From assembly GCA_035575515.1 (NCBI GenBank), contig DATLXU010000147.1:1-64000 (forward strand): a stretch of DNA of 64,000 nt, given 5' to 3'. Below the pieces are notes generated by a model. That model did not search any database, had not been told where the DNA came from, and saw only the letters and a program-made list of their open reading frames with translations. This DNA is from DATLXU01 sp035575515 (lineage in GTDB: Bacteria; Acidobacteriota; Blastocatellia; UBA7656). Both the position numbers and the translations under genes were made by a program. Shown here piece after piece: positions 26,500 through 35,646 of the stretch; position 1 is the stretch's first letter, and every line of letters begins with the position of its first letter.

Positions 26500-27594
26500 T
26501 CATCTCGTCTTCAATTCATCGAGCGCCGCGCCTAATCGCTCAAGCCCATTGCTGAGCATCTCAGTATCGCCGCCGATGCCTATGCGAATATGCTCAGGCA
26601 TCTCGAAGAACCTGCCGGGCACAACCGTAGTCTCGTACTTCTCCCGGAGCAGCCTGCACAACTCATCCGCAGAGCCGCGCGCGAGTCGCGGAAACACGAC
26701 CGTTCCAAACTGCGGTCTTTCGATTATCAGATCGTCGCGCGAATCGAGAAAGCGATTGAGCAGCGCGCGATTCGTTTCAATCAATGCGCGAGCGCGAGCC
26801 GCTATCCGGTCAAGATGAGCCAGCGCTACAACGCTCAACCGCTCAGCCGGATGCGCAGGAATGACGCCAAACAGGTCGCTCAACCGCCACATCTTTTCCG
26901 CAAGCGAAGGTTCAGCCAGTATCCACCCGCAACGCAGGCCGCTCAAGCCATAAGCCTTCGTCAAGCTGCTCGTCGCTATGAATTCGCGTTCGAGATGGAA
27001 TGCAGAACGCGGCGCGCAATCGTACATCGCTTCGAGATAGACCTCATCAACCAGCACGCGCGCGCCGATGCTGCGGGCAATCTCCCCCGTGCGAGCCAGC
27101 ACGTCGTTATCGGTATGCGCGCTCGTCGGATTGTGCAGGTTCGTCACGACTATCAATCTGGTTCGCGGACTGACGGCTCGCTCAATATCACGTGCGTCAA
27201 TCTTAAAACCATTCTCGAATCGGCGCTCAAATCTCTTTACGTTGGCGCCGAGGTAATGAGCCACAGCCACAATCGGTTCATAAGCAGGTTTTTCAATCAA
27301 GACTTCATCGCCGCCTTCAAGCGTCGCAGCCATCGCAAGGAAGTTCGCCATCGAAGTGCCTGTGGCGTGAACCACGCACTCTTGCTCGACCGCGCACTTC
27401 GCCGCCAATGCCTGCATTAACGGCTTGTAGCCATACCAGCTCGGCCCGCTCAGCTCGATGTCTTCGAGGCTTGCGGGGAGATCGCTTACTGGATAATTCA
27501 TCACGCCGCTCGTCGCCAGATTGAACCGCGCCTGCGAGCGCGTCTTCGCCCAGTGCATGTACTCAGAACTTTTTACCCTGTCCGTTTCATTCAT
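26500..27594 (-). CDS. PLP-dependent class I/II aminotransferase
   Basis: 364 residues from ATG 27594, which overlaps the stop of the APC permease by 4 nt; AGGAACGAGC precedes it. Fold-type I features: SWYGYKPLMQALAAKCAVEQECV, ATGTSMANFLAMAATLEGGD, VVTNLHNPTSAHTD, VLVDEVYLEAMY, then SSLTKAYGLSGLRCGWILAE with the Schiff-base Lys. The C-terminus (VVPGRFFEMPEHIRIGIGGD) provides the carboxylate-binding Arg. Co-translation with an amino-acid permease suggests a transported amino acid as substrate. Its identity is not readable. Confidence 0.9.
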   Translation of the reverse strand: MNETDRVKSSEYMHWAKTRSQARFNLATSGVMNYPVSDLPASLEDIELSGPSWYGYKPLMQALAAKCAVEQECVVHATGTSMANFLAMAATLEGGDEVLIEKPAYEPIVAVAHYLGANVKRFERRFENGFKIDARDIERAVSPRTRLIVVTNLHNPTSAHTDNDVLARTGEIARSIGARVLVDEVYLEAMYDCAPRSAFHLEREFIATSSLTKAYGLSGLRCGWILAEPSLAEKMWRLSDLFGVIPAHPAERLSVVALAHLDRIAARARALIETNRALLNRFLDSRDDLIIERPQFGTVVFPRLARGSADELCRLLREKYETTVVPGRFFEMPEHIRIGIGGDTEMLSNGLERLGAALDELKTR

Positions 27595-28982
27595 TGCTCG
27601 TTCCTGCTTCGCCAGTAAAGGTAGACTGGAATGCCTGCCAGCATTATCGCTGCTCCAATCGCGCTGTTCACCGGAGAAGTGTAAAACGTGTTCACGACGA
27701 CGAGCCACTCGACTGCGACGAAAAAGATAGTTGTCACGGGATGGCCCGGAACTTTGAACCGCGCGCGATCATTGCCAGCGCGACGGCGAAAATAGAATAT
27801 AGTCGTCGCGGTCAATCCGAAAAAGATTGAATCGAACGCGACCACATAGCTAAGTATCTGCGCGTAGCTGCCAGAAAGCGCGATGATGATTGCGAGCGCG
27901 CCTTGAAGCGCGATGGCGACTACAGGCACGCGAGTGCGCGGGGCAAGTCTTGCCACGCTCTTGAAAAACAATTTGTCATCGGCCATCGCGAAATAGACCC
28001 GCGGCGCGGTCAGTATTGACTGGCTCAAAAATCCGAGCGTTGAGATGCTGATTCCTATTGCGATTATCGTCTCGCCTTTTTTGCCGAGAGCGCGCTGCAT
28101 AACAGATGATGCGGGCGTTTCAGTCGCGGCAAGCCCTGCGGGGCCAAGCACGCTGACGCAAACAAAGTTCACCGCAGTGTAGAGCGCGATGACTCCCATC
28201 ACTCCAATCAGCAACGCTCGCGGCAAACTCTTTCGCGGCTCGCGCACCTCGCCCGCAATGAAATTCGCTGTCTGCCATCCGCCGTAAGCGAACAGCACCG
28301 GAACCATCGCCGCGCCAAATGCAGTTATCAGTTGCCAGTTATCAGTTGCCAGTTGTTCGCTAACAACTGCTTCTGCCTGACGCCCTGCCCACAGGCCTAC
28401 GCCGACTAGAATTAATATAGCCGCAATCTTCAAAACCATCAGCGCGCTTTGAAGGCTGCTGCCCGCGCGAACGCCGAAGCAGTTGATCACTGTGAGCAGG
28501 GCGAGCGCGAGGGCGGCAATGATTGGAGAAGTCCAGCTTGATCTTGGAATGCCCGCAAGCCCGGCGAAGTAGTTTGCAAACGTGACGGCGACTGCGGCCA
28601 TGCCTCCGGTTTGGATGACAAGCAGCAGCATCCACCCGTACATAAATGCGAGCGCCGGGTGATATGCTTCGCGGATGTAAGCGTACTGGCCGCCGACCCG
28701 CGGCCTTAGCTCTGCAAGCTCTGCGTAGATGAACGCACCCGCGAGCGCAACCAGCCCGCCCACAACCCAGGCGCTGAGAATCAGCAGGGGCGTGTGAACC
28801 TTCTGCGCGACGACCGACGGGTTCATGAAGATGCCTGAACCGATGATGCCGCCCATGACGATCATCGTCGCGTCGAATATCCCTATTCGACGCGCGAGCG
28901 CGGGCGCTTGATTGCTCTGCGGGGTTGATTGCGGCTCGGCGTTTTCAATCGGTTCGCGCGATGAACTCAAATCTTCTTTCAT
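27591..28982 (-). CDS. APC-family amino acid permease
   Basis: 463 residues, about twelve membrane helices. The N-terminal helix carries the family motif GIFDATMIVMGGIIGSGIFM, followed by LSAWVVGGLVALAGAFIYAELAELRPRVGGQYAYIREAY. Between helices 5 and 6 the protein has VVSEQLATDNWQLITAF, encoded by five CAGTTRY-type heptamer repeats (28322-28356) that appear to be an insertion in an exposed loop. The gene overlaps both neighbours by 4 nt, forming a tight operon with the acyl-CoA synthetase and the aminotransferase. Confidence 0.9.
   Translation of the reverse strand: MKEDLSSSREPIENAEPQSTPQSNQAPALARRIGIFDATMIVMGGIIGSGIFMNPSVVAQKVHTPLLILSAWVVGGLVALAGAFIYAELAELRPRVGGQYAYIREAYHPALAFMYGWMLLLVIQTGGMAAVAVTFANYFAGLAGIPRSSWTSPIIAALALALLTVINCFGVRAGSSLQSALMVLKIAAILILVGVGLWAGRQAEAVVSEQLATDNWQLITAFGAAMVPVLFAYGGWQTANFIAGEVREPRKSLPRALLIGVMGVIALYTAVNFVCVSVLGPAGLAATETPASSVMQRALGKKGETIIAIGISISTLGFLSQSILTAPRVYFAMADDKLFFKSVARLAPRTRVPVVAIALQGALAIIIALSGSYAQILSYVVAFDSIFFGLTATTIFYFRRRAGNDRARFKVPGHPVTTIFFVAVEWLVVVNTFYTSPVNSAIGAAIMLAGIPVYLYWRSRNEQ
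28322..28356. repeat. Five-unit heptamer repeat inside the permease gene
   Basis: CAGTTAT, CAGTTGC, CAGTTAT, CAGTTGC and CAGTTGT run in an exact 7-nt phase. The encoded peptide replaces normal loop sequence without breaking the frame. The same heptamer is intergenic at 22768 and 23676. Confidence 0.7.
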
Positions 28983-30787
28983 CGTTCTGAGTAGAGCGAT
29001 TCAATTACGTCGCGGTATTTCTGCTCGACCACGCGGCGGCGCACCTTGAGCGTCGGCGTAAGCTCGCCGCTTTCGATGCTGAAATCTTCCGCAAGCAGGG
29101 CGACTCGCTTCACCTTTTCGTAATCGGCAAGCTCGCGCGTCAGGCGATTGACTTCGCCTTTTATTAAATCAATAACGCGGCGATCAGTTGTCATTTCATG
29201 TTTGTTCGTGGTTTCGATCTGCTGCTCTTTAGCCCACGCGCGCAGCCGCTCCCATTCGGGCACGACGAGCGCCGAGACGTACTTGCGCCTGTCGCCGATA
29301 ACGATCGATTGTTCGATGAACTCGCTTTGATTAATCAGACCTTCGATCCTCTGCGGCGCGACGTACTTGCCCGCAGATGTTTTAATCAAATCCTTCTTGC
29401 GGTCTGTGATGAACAAGAAACCGTCAGCATCGAAATACCCTATGTCGCCCGTCTTGAACCAGCGGTGATGCTTGTCTTCATCGGTGAATGCGGCGGCTGT
29501 TTCATCGGGCTTGTTGAAGTAACCTTGAAAGACGTGCGGCCCGCGCGTTAGTATCTCGCCGTCTTCGGCTACCTTCACTTCAATGCCCGGAAGCATGTGG
29601 CCTACAGAGCCGATGCGATTTTCATCGAGCGTGTTGACCGCGATGACAGGCGATGTTTCCGTCAAGCCATAACCTTGAAGCACGGGGATGCCCGCGCCAT
29701 TAAAAACGAGCGCGATGTCGGGCGGAAGCGCCGCGCCTCCCGACACCATTCGCTTAATCTGGCCGCCAACGGCTTCGCGCAGTCTGTGAAAGACGAGCCG
29801 GTCTGCTATCTCGTGTTGAAATTCGAGAATCGGCGAAATGGGTTGATGCGATGTGCGGGCTGTGGCCATGCGCCGAGCAACGCTTAACGACCAGTCGAAG
29901 ATTCTTTTCGTCAGCCCTCCCGCATCGCTCGCGTTCTTCTGCATGCGCGCGTAAATCTTTTCGAGCAGTCGCGGCACGGTTGACATAAGAGTTGGCCGCA
30001 CTTCCTGCATATCCGAAGCTACGGTTTCGATGCTCGTGGCGTAATTAATCTGCACTCCGAAATGCAGGCACAAGTAAAGAACCGTCCGCTCGAATATGTG
30101 CGAGAGCGGCAGGAACGAAAGCATGTATCCGCCCTCTTCGATTCCGAGATGCGTGCCTGCGGCTACGGCATTGAATGAGATGTTTGAGTGCGTGAGCATC
30201 GCGCCCTTCGGCTCGCCCGTCGTGCCCGATGTGTAGATGATTGAAGCAAGATCCGAAGGGTGCACGTCGGATGAAATCAAATCGTAAAGCTCAGGCCGAA
30301 TCGAATGAAGACGAGCGCCGCTTGCTTCAAGCTCGCTGTACGGCATGAGATTCTCGCCGTTGCTGAGCGATTGAAACGGCACGATGCGCAGGTGCGGGAA
30401 ATTTTTGAGCGCCGCATCAACGCGCTTCATCTGTCGCGCAGTCGAGATGAACAGCAGCTTCGGCTCTGCTTCGCGCAGGATGTATTCGACCTGATGCGTG
30501 GGTTGTGTCGGGTAGATTGGCACGTTGACCGCGCCGTTTGAAAGAATCGCATAGTCGCTTATCGTCCAAAGCGGGCCGCTTTCGGCAAGCATTGCAACGC
30601 GGTCGCCTTTGCGTATGCCGAGGTGATAAAGGCCGAGCGCGACCGAGCGCACGCGCTCAAGCAACTGTTCGGCTGTAAGGCCGGTCCATTTCTTCTCCTG
30701 CTTGAACCTCAGCGCTTCCGTTTGTGGGCGAGCGGCGACGGCGCGTTTCAACAACTCAACGAGCGTCTGTGGGTTGGAGTTTTCCAT
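28979..30787 (-). CDS. Long-chain acyl-CoA synthetase (AMP-forming)
   Basis: 602 residues from ATG 30787 (a longer start at 30874 is possible). It activates fatty acids to acyl-adenylate and then acyl-CoA on the inner membrane face. Motifs: P-loop SIIYTSGTTGEPKGAMLTH, the gate GYGLTETSPVIAVN, WFKTGDIGYFDADGFLFITDR, and the C-terminal catalytic Lys region DLIKTSAGKYVAPQRIEG. The length is that of FadD15/FACL-type enzymes. It is first in the operon with the permease and aminotransferase (4-nt overlap). The metabolic link between the three is unclear. Confidence 0.93.
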   Translation of the reverse strand: MENSNPQTLVELLKRAVAARPQTEALRFKQEKKWTGLTAEQLLERVRSVALGLYHLGIRKGDRVAMLAESGPLWTISDYAILSNGAVNVPIYPTQPTHQVEYILREAEPKLLFISTARQMKRVDAALKNFPHLRIVPFQSLSNGENLMPYSELEASGARLHSIRPELYDLISSDVHPSDLASIIYTSGTTGEPKGAMLTHSNISFNAVAAGTHLGIEEGGYMLSFLPLSHIFERTVLYLCLHFGVQINYATSIETVASDMQEVRPTLMSTVPRLLEKIYARMQKNASDAGGLTKRIFDWSLSVARRMATARTSHQPISPILEFQHEIADRLVFHRLREAVGGQIKRMVSGGAALPPDIALVFNGAGIPVLQGYGLTETSPVIAVNTLDENRIGSVGHMLPGIEVKVAEDGEILTRGPHVFQGYFNKPDETAAAFTDEDKHHRWFKTGDIGYFDADGFLFITDRKKDLIKTSAGKYVAPQRIEGLINQSEFIEQSIVIGDRRKYVSALVVPEWERLRAWAKEQQIETTNKHEMTTDRRVIDLIKGEVNRLTRELADYEKVKRVALLAEDFSIESGELTPTLKVRRRVVEQKYRDVIESLYSER

Positions 30788-30949
30788 TCGGTTGTTTCGG
30801 TCCTGAAAGCCTGAGTCGAAAAGCGCGGCCATTTTAATTCGCGCGCGGCGAGATGTAAATTGAAATTCGCGCATGCAATCGCGTTCGGCTTGCCGGACAA
30901 ATCCGCTGACGCGATACTCTGAGAATGACGCTGATTCTTTAGTGCGAGA

Positions 30950-31639
30950 GTGCGCTTGCCGATTCTGATTGTTGAAAACGTCGAGAAGGTTTACGAAGGC
31001 GGCCAGCAGTGCGTGAAGGCGCTTGCGGGTGTGAGCTTCACGGTCGAAGCGGGCGAGTTCATCATTCTGATGGGACCGTCGGGCTGTGGCAAATCAACGC
31101 TGCTTCATCTCGTGGGCGGAGTTGATCGCCCCACGCACGGCCACGTTCTGCTCAACGACACGCGGCTCGATTCGCTCAGCGAAGAAGAGCTTGCGCGAGT
31201 GCGCCGAAACAGCATCGGATTCGTTTTTCAATTCTTCAACCTGCTGCCGACGCTCACCATCGCGGAAAACGTCGCGCTGCCTTTGATGCTCGATGGCGCG
31301 AGCGAAATCCACACACGCGGGCGCGTAAACGAACTGCTTGAAAGAGTCGGGCTAACTGCGCGAGGCGGACATTTTCCATCTGAAGCTTCGGGCGGCGAAA
31401 TGCAGCGCGCAGCCATCGCACGCGCCATTATCGCAAAGCCTCAGTTGCTTCTTGCAGATGAGCCTACGGGCAATCTCGACAGCGAAAACGGCGAGCAGGT
31501 TATGCGCCTTCTCGCGGAGCTTAATCGAGAAATAGGCGTGACGATCATTCTTGCGACTCATTCCGAAGAGACCGCGCGCTACGGCAGGCGAATCATACGA
31601 ATGCGCGACGGCCTCATCATCGCAGACTCTGCCAAGTGA
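30950..31639 (+). CDS. ABC transporter ATP-binding protein (LolD/MacB/AttE type)
   Basis: 229 residues from GTG 30950; no ATG fits, as a stop lies six codons upstream. The ATPase has Walker A GPSGCGKST, the Q-loop FVFQFFNLLPTLT, signature EASGGEMQRAAIARA, Walker B LLLADEPTGNLD and switch ATHSEE. The FQFFNLLPTLT wording is that of the LolD/MacB group, which powers mechanotransmission rather than substrate channels. The permease starts one base after the stop. The gene diverges from the acyl-CoA synthetase. Confidence 0.93.
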   Translation: MRLPILIVENVEKVYEGGQQCVKALAGVSFTVEAGEFIILMGPSGCGKSTLLHLVGGVDRPTHGHVLLNDTRLDSLSEEELARVRRNSIGFVFQFFNLLPTLTIAENVALPLMLDGASEIHTRGRVNELLERVGLTARGGHFPSEASGGEMQRAAIARAIIAKPQLLLADEPTGNLDSENGEQVMRLLAELNREIGVTIILATHSEETARYGRRIIRMRDGLIIADSAK

Positions 31640-31640
31640 G

Positions 31641-34319
31641 ATGAGAGCGTACTTGAAACTCTTTCGGCGATTCATACTGCGCGCTCTCGCGCGGGAAAAA
31701 CTGCGCTCCGCGCTCACCGCGCTTGGCATCAGCCTCGGCGTGGGCGTGATGATTGCAATAAGGCTCGCCAACGCCAGCGCGCTCGAATCGTTTCGAGCAG
31801 CGACCGAATCAATTGCCGGGGAGACTTCAATTCAGATTACGGGCGCGGCTGGCCGCTTCGATGAAATGCTGTTGGCCGACTTAAGCTGGCTGCGCGAGTA
31901 CGGCCAGATGAGTCCCGTCATCAGCGGCTACGCGATGATTGATTTCGCCGCGCCGCTTTCATCCTCGCAATCTGATTCGCAGTCGCAGCAATCTTCAAAC
32001 AAGAATGCGCGCAGTCGGCGCGGCGAGTCTCTTCAAGTGCTCGGCGTTGACGTGCTGCGCGACCGCGCGCTGCGCCGATACCGTTTGCTTCGATTCAATG
32101 AAACCGACACGGAACCGACACCGCGCGAGTTTCTTTCACTGCTAACAGACTCGCAATCAATCATTCTCACCGAAGCATTCGCGCGGCGGCACAACCTCGA
32201 AATCGGCAGCCCGATTCATCTCTTGATTGGCGACGAGCGGCGCGAGTTCACCGTTCGCGGATTGCTGTTGGACGAAGGCCCGGCTCGCGCGCTTCAAGGC
32301 AACTTCGCGCTGATGGACATCGCTGCCGCGCAACTCGCCTTCAATCGTCTGGGCTTGCTTGACCGCGTTGATGTGAAGCTCAAGCGCGGCATTGACGTTG
32401 ACTCAGCCGAAGCAGCGATCCGAAGCCGATTGCCTGCGAGCCTTACGCTTTTGCGGCCCCGTGCTTCATATAATCAGGTTGAGCGTATGATTGCCGCGTT
32501 TCATTTCAACCTGAATGCGCTCGCGTCAATCGCGCTGCTCGTGGGGCTGTTTCTGATTTACAACACGATTTCAATTTCGGTCATCACGCGCCGCGAAGAG
32601 GTCGGCACGCTTCGCGCCGTCGGCGCGTCTCGCCGTATGGTGCTCGCGCTCTTTTTAGGCGAAGCCGTCTTGCTTGCAAGCGTCGGCACGGTCACAGGGC
32701 TTGCGCTTGGACGATTGATGGCCGATGCAGCCATCAGAGCGACGGCTACGGCGGTTGAAACTTTTTACATCGCGTCGGCTGCGACCGAAACGATGGCCCG
32801 CCACGCGCTCGGCGCATCAGAAATTGTTTCGGCCTTCGCCATCGCGCTCGCGCTCTCAATTGCCGCCGCAGCCGCGCCCGCGATGGAAGCCTCGCGCGTG
32901 CCGCCAATCGCTGCGATGCGCGGAGCCGAGCGTCTGGCGAAATCATTCAAGCCCTCGCGCAAGCATTTAATCACCTCGCTTCTGCTTTTCGCGCTCGGTT
33001 ACGCGCTCACCTGGTTTGAGCCGATAAACGGAATGCCAGTACTCGGTTTTGCCGGAGGCGTTGCGATGATGTTCGGCGGCGCGTTTGCAGTTCCGAATGC
33101 GCTGTGGGCGGCGTGTCGCGTCATCGAACCTTTCACTCGTCGAAGCGTTCGCGCGCTTCGAGTCGAAGTGAAACTCGCAAGCGCAAACCTGCGCGGCGCA
33201 ATCACGCGCGTGTCAATCTCGGTTGCGGCTCTGGCCATCGCGCTTGCGATGACCGTTGCGATTTCGATAATGATCGGCAGCTTCCGCGAGACGGTTTCAT
33301 ACTGGGTGGATCAAACGTTCGTCGCGGACATCTACGCGCGCCCGATGATACGAGCCGCAACGACTGACGAAGGCGAGATAGCAGATGAAGCAATCGCGAT
33401 GGTTAAATCCGACCCGCAGGTTGCAGCGGCTTATTCATTCAGCACGCAACAAGTCACCTATCGCGGCGAGCCTGTCATGATCGGTGGGGGCGATTTCCAA
33501 ATGCTTTTGAAGTATGGCCGCGTGCTCTTCAAATATCCGCGAGATGCGCGCGCGGGGCTGCGCGAAGCGATTGGCCGTGATCGCGTCACGGTAAATGAAG
33601 TCTTCTCGCTCAGATACAAAAAACGTGTTGGCGACCGCATTGAGCTGCCTACGGCGACAGGCCCGCGGGAGTTTGAAATCGTCGGCGTCTATTACGACTA
33701 TTCGAGCAGTCGCGGCTGGGCCGTTATGGATCAAACGACATTCGCGCGTTACTTCCCTCACGCTCGCCCTTGGAGTCTGTCAATCTACCTTCAACCGGGC
33801 GCTGATGCGGATAGTGTAAGAGAGAGACTCGCGAGCGAAGTCGGCTCGCGCTTTCCGATTTTTTTCGCGACGAACAACGCGATTCGCCGCGAAGTGTCGC
33901 GCATCTTTGAAAGCTCGTTCGCCATCACCTACGCGCTCGAACTGATAGCCATCGTTGTAGCAGGGCTGGGCGTGATTTCAACATTGATCACGCTGATTCT
34001 GGAACGGCGCGGCGAGATTGCCGTGCTCGGATTCATCGGCGCGACTAGAGCGCAGATTCGCCGCATGGTCGTAATCGAAGCATTGCTCATCAGCGGCGTG
34101 AGTCAACTTATTGGCATCATCATCGGGCTGGCGCTGTCGCTCGTTTTGATTTACGTCATCAACGTTCAGTCGTTCGGCTGGACGATTCAATTTCATCTGC
34201 CGGTTGCGTTCCTGATTCAGATGACGCTTTTGATTTTTGCGGTCGCAGCTGTTGCAGGTCTTTATCCGGCATCGCGCGCGACCCGCGTCGAAGCCGTCCG
34301 GTTTGCGAGGGAAGAATGA
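31641..34319 (+). CDS. FtsX/MacB-type ABC permease, double-domain
   Basis: 892 residues from ATG 31641, one base after the ATPase stop. The N-terminal helix (LRSALTALGISLGVGVMIAI) is followed by a periplasmic MacB-type domain. Helices near LNALASIALLVGLFLIYNTI form a first FtsX repeat, and a second set near ISVAALAIALAMTVAISIMI and ALELIAIVVAGLGVISTLITL ends with ALSLVLIYVIN and LTLLIFAVAAVAGLYPASRA. The layout of two FtsX modules in one chain resembles YbbP/AttF-AttG-type permeases. Expected role: energising extraction or handling of a lipid or lipoprotein-like substrate together with the downstream AttH-like protein. Confidence 0.9.
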   Translation: MRAYLKLFRRFILRALAREKLRSALTALGISLGVGVMIAIRLANASALESFRAATESIAGETSIQITGAAGRFDEMLLADLSWLREYGQMSPVISGYAMIDFAAPLSSSQSDSQSQQSSNKNARSRRGESLQVLGVDVLRDRALRRYRLLRFNETDTEPTPREFLSLLTDSQSIILTEAFARRHNLEIGSPIHLLIGDERREFTVRGLLLDEGPARALQGNFALMDIAAAQLAFNRLGLLDRVDVKLKRGIDVDSAEAAIRSRLPASLTLLRPRASYNQVERMIAAFHFNLNALASIALLVGLFLIYNTISISVITRREEVGTLRAVGASRRMVLALFLGEAVLLASVGTVTGLALGRLMADAAIRATATAVETFYIASAATETMARHALGASEIVSAFAIALALSIAAAAAPAMEASRVPPIAAMRGAERLAKSFKPSRKHLITSLLLFALGYALTWFEPINGMPVLGFAGGVAMMFGGAFAVPNALWAACRVIEPFTRRSVRALRVEVKLASANLRGAITRVSISVAALAIALAMTVAISIMIGSFRETVSYWVDQTFVADIYARPMIRAATTDEGEIADEAIAMVKSDPQVAAAYSFSTQQVTYRGEPVMIGGGDFQMLLKYGRVLFKYPRDARAGLREAIGRDRVTVNEVFSLRYKKRVGDRIELPTATGPREFEIVGVYYDYSSSRGWAVMDQTTFARYFPHARPWSLSIYLQPGADADSVRERLASEVGSRFPIFFATNNAIRREVSRIFESSFAITYALELIAIVVAGLGVISTLITLILERRGEIAVLGFIGATRAQIRRMVVIEALLISGVSQLIGIIIGLALSLVLIYVINVQSFGWTIQFHLPVAFLIQMTLLIFAVAAVAGLYPASRATRVEAVRFAREE

Positions 34320-35515
34320 ATAACAACGGTCCGAAGTCCGAAGTCCGAAGTCCGAAGTTGCGCTTGCGAGAGCACCCTCGCGTTGCGATATTCTCGCTGT
34401 TGGTTCCAGCCTCTCTGCTTTTCGCCTTCACGTCTGCCTCTGAAGTCAAGACCCCAAACACAACGGCTGCGACTTCGGACTCTTCTTGGCGCGAGGCCGA
34501 GCCGGGCTACAAGTTCGCTTTCCCGCGTGACCATGCGGCGCACCCTGAGTACGGAATCGAGTGGTGGTACTACACCGGCAACCTTGAAACGAAAGAGGGC
34601 CGCAGGTTCGGTTATCAGTTGACGTTCTTTCGGATAGGAGTCACGCCCTCGCCTTCAAACCCTTCGCGCTGGGCCGTGCGCGATTTGTATATGGCTCACT
34701 TCGCGATTTCAGATATTGACGAGCAAAAGTTTCGCGCGTTCGAGCGAATCAATCGCGCTGGCATCGGATGGGCGGGCGCGGCGACTGACGTTTATCGCGT
34801 TTGGAACGAGGATTGGGAAGCGCGGCTTGACGCAAATGAGCATGTGCTGAAGGCGAGCGAAGAAGGAGTTGAGTTGCAGTTGCAGCTTGCGTCGATGAAA
34901 CCGGAAGTGATTCACGGCGAGAACGGCTTGAGTCAGAAAGGGCCGAGCGCGGGCAACGCTTCGCATTACTATTCGATGACACGGATGGAGACTGCGGGAA
35001 GGATTATGGTTGATGGTCTTGCGTTTGAAGTAGCGGGCTTGAGCTGGATGGATCATGAATTCGGCACGAGCTTTCTTGAGCCGGAGCAGGTCGGTTGGGA
35101 CTGGTTTTCGATTCAGCTTGATGACGGGCGCGAGTTGATGCTGTTTGAGATTCGCCGCCGCGACGGGCAGATTGATCCGCGCTCAAGCGGGACTTTGATT
35201 GAGCCGGATGGCCGTGCGATTCATATCGGGTTCGGAGAGTTTACGCTTACGCCGCGCGAGACGTGGCATTCGCATGCAAGCGGCGCCACTTATCCGGTTG
35301 CATGGACGATTGATGTGCCGCAGCTTGGGTTGCGATTGAATGTGAATCGAGCGATGGACAATCAGGAGTTGAACACCGTTGAAAGCACGGGCGTGGCTTA
35401 TTGGGAAGGCAGCGTAACGATTGATGGCACATCAGGTGAGCGCCGCGTTGAAGGGCGCGGCTACACGGAGATGACCGGCTATGCTGGTCAAAGCATGGGC
35501 GAGATACTGCATTGA
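34316..35515 (+). CDS. AttH/CrtC-like lipocalin-type secreted protein
   Basis: 399 residues, start overlapping the permease stop by 4 nt. It has the family opening PEYGIEWWYYTGNLETKEGRRFGYQLTFFR and the block VAGLSWMDHEFGTSFLEPEQVGWDWFSIQL, shared by AttH and carotenoid 1,2-hydratase CrtC. Its sequence plus its coupling to an ABC ATPase and FtsX permease matches the AttEFGH-type cassette rather than carotenoid synthesis. The hydrophobic signal (VAIFSLLVPASLLFAFTSAS) is preceded by an unusually long basic leader, GPKSEVRSPKLRLREHP, encoded by four GTCCGAA heptamers. It is expected to be periplasmic. Confidence 0.9.
   Translation: MNNNGPKSEVRSPKLRLREHPRVAIFSLLVPASLLFAFTSASEVKTPNTTAATSDSSWREAEPGYKFAFPRDHAAHPEYGIEWWYYTGNLETKEGRRFGYQLTFFRIGVTPSPSNPSRWAVRDLYMAHFAISDIDEQKFRAFERINRAGIGWAGAATDVYRVWNEDWEARLDANEHVLKASEEGVELQLQLASMKPEVIHGENGLSQKGPSAGNASHYYSMTRMETAGRIMVDGLAFEVAGLSWMDHEFGTSFLEPEQVGWDWFSIQLDDGRELMLFEIRRRDGQIDPRSSGTLIEPDGRAIHIGFGEFTLTPRETWHSHASGATYPVAWTIDVPQLGLRLNVNRAMDNQELNTVESTGVAYWEGSVTIDGTSGERRVEGRGYTEMTGYAGQSMGEILH
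34329..34356. repeat. Four GTCCGAA units in the AttH-like gene
   Basis: Four exact GTCCGAA units encode part of the n-region of the signal peptide. An opposite-orientation TTCGGAC occurs at 34474-34480, just after the signal peptide, so the pair brackets it. The same unit recurs at 56697. Confidence 0.7.
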
Positions 35516-35646
35516 TCCTGAATATGGCGCGATTCGCTTTGCGTGGCACGAAGACAGGCCAGAACAAATTGATTGCCAATCGCAAATGGGTTAACATCGG
35601 TTACCAGAGCGCCGGGCTAAATCCATCCTAATTGTTGGAGGTGACA

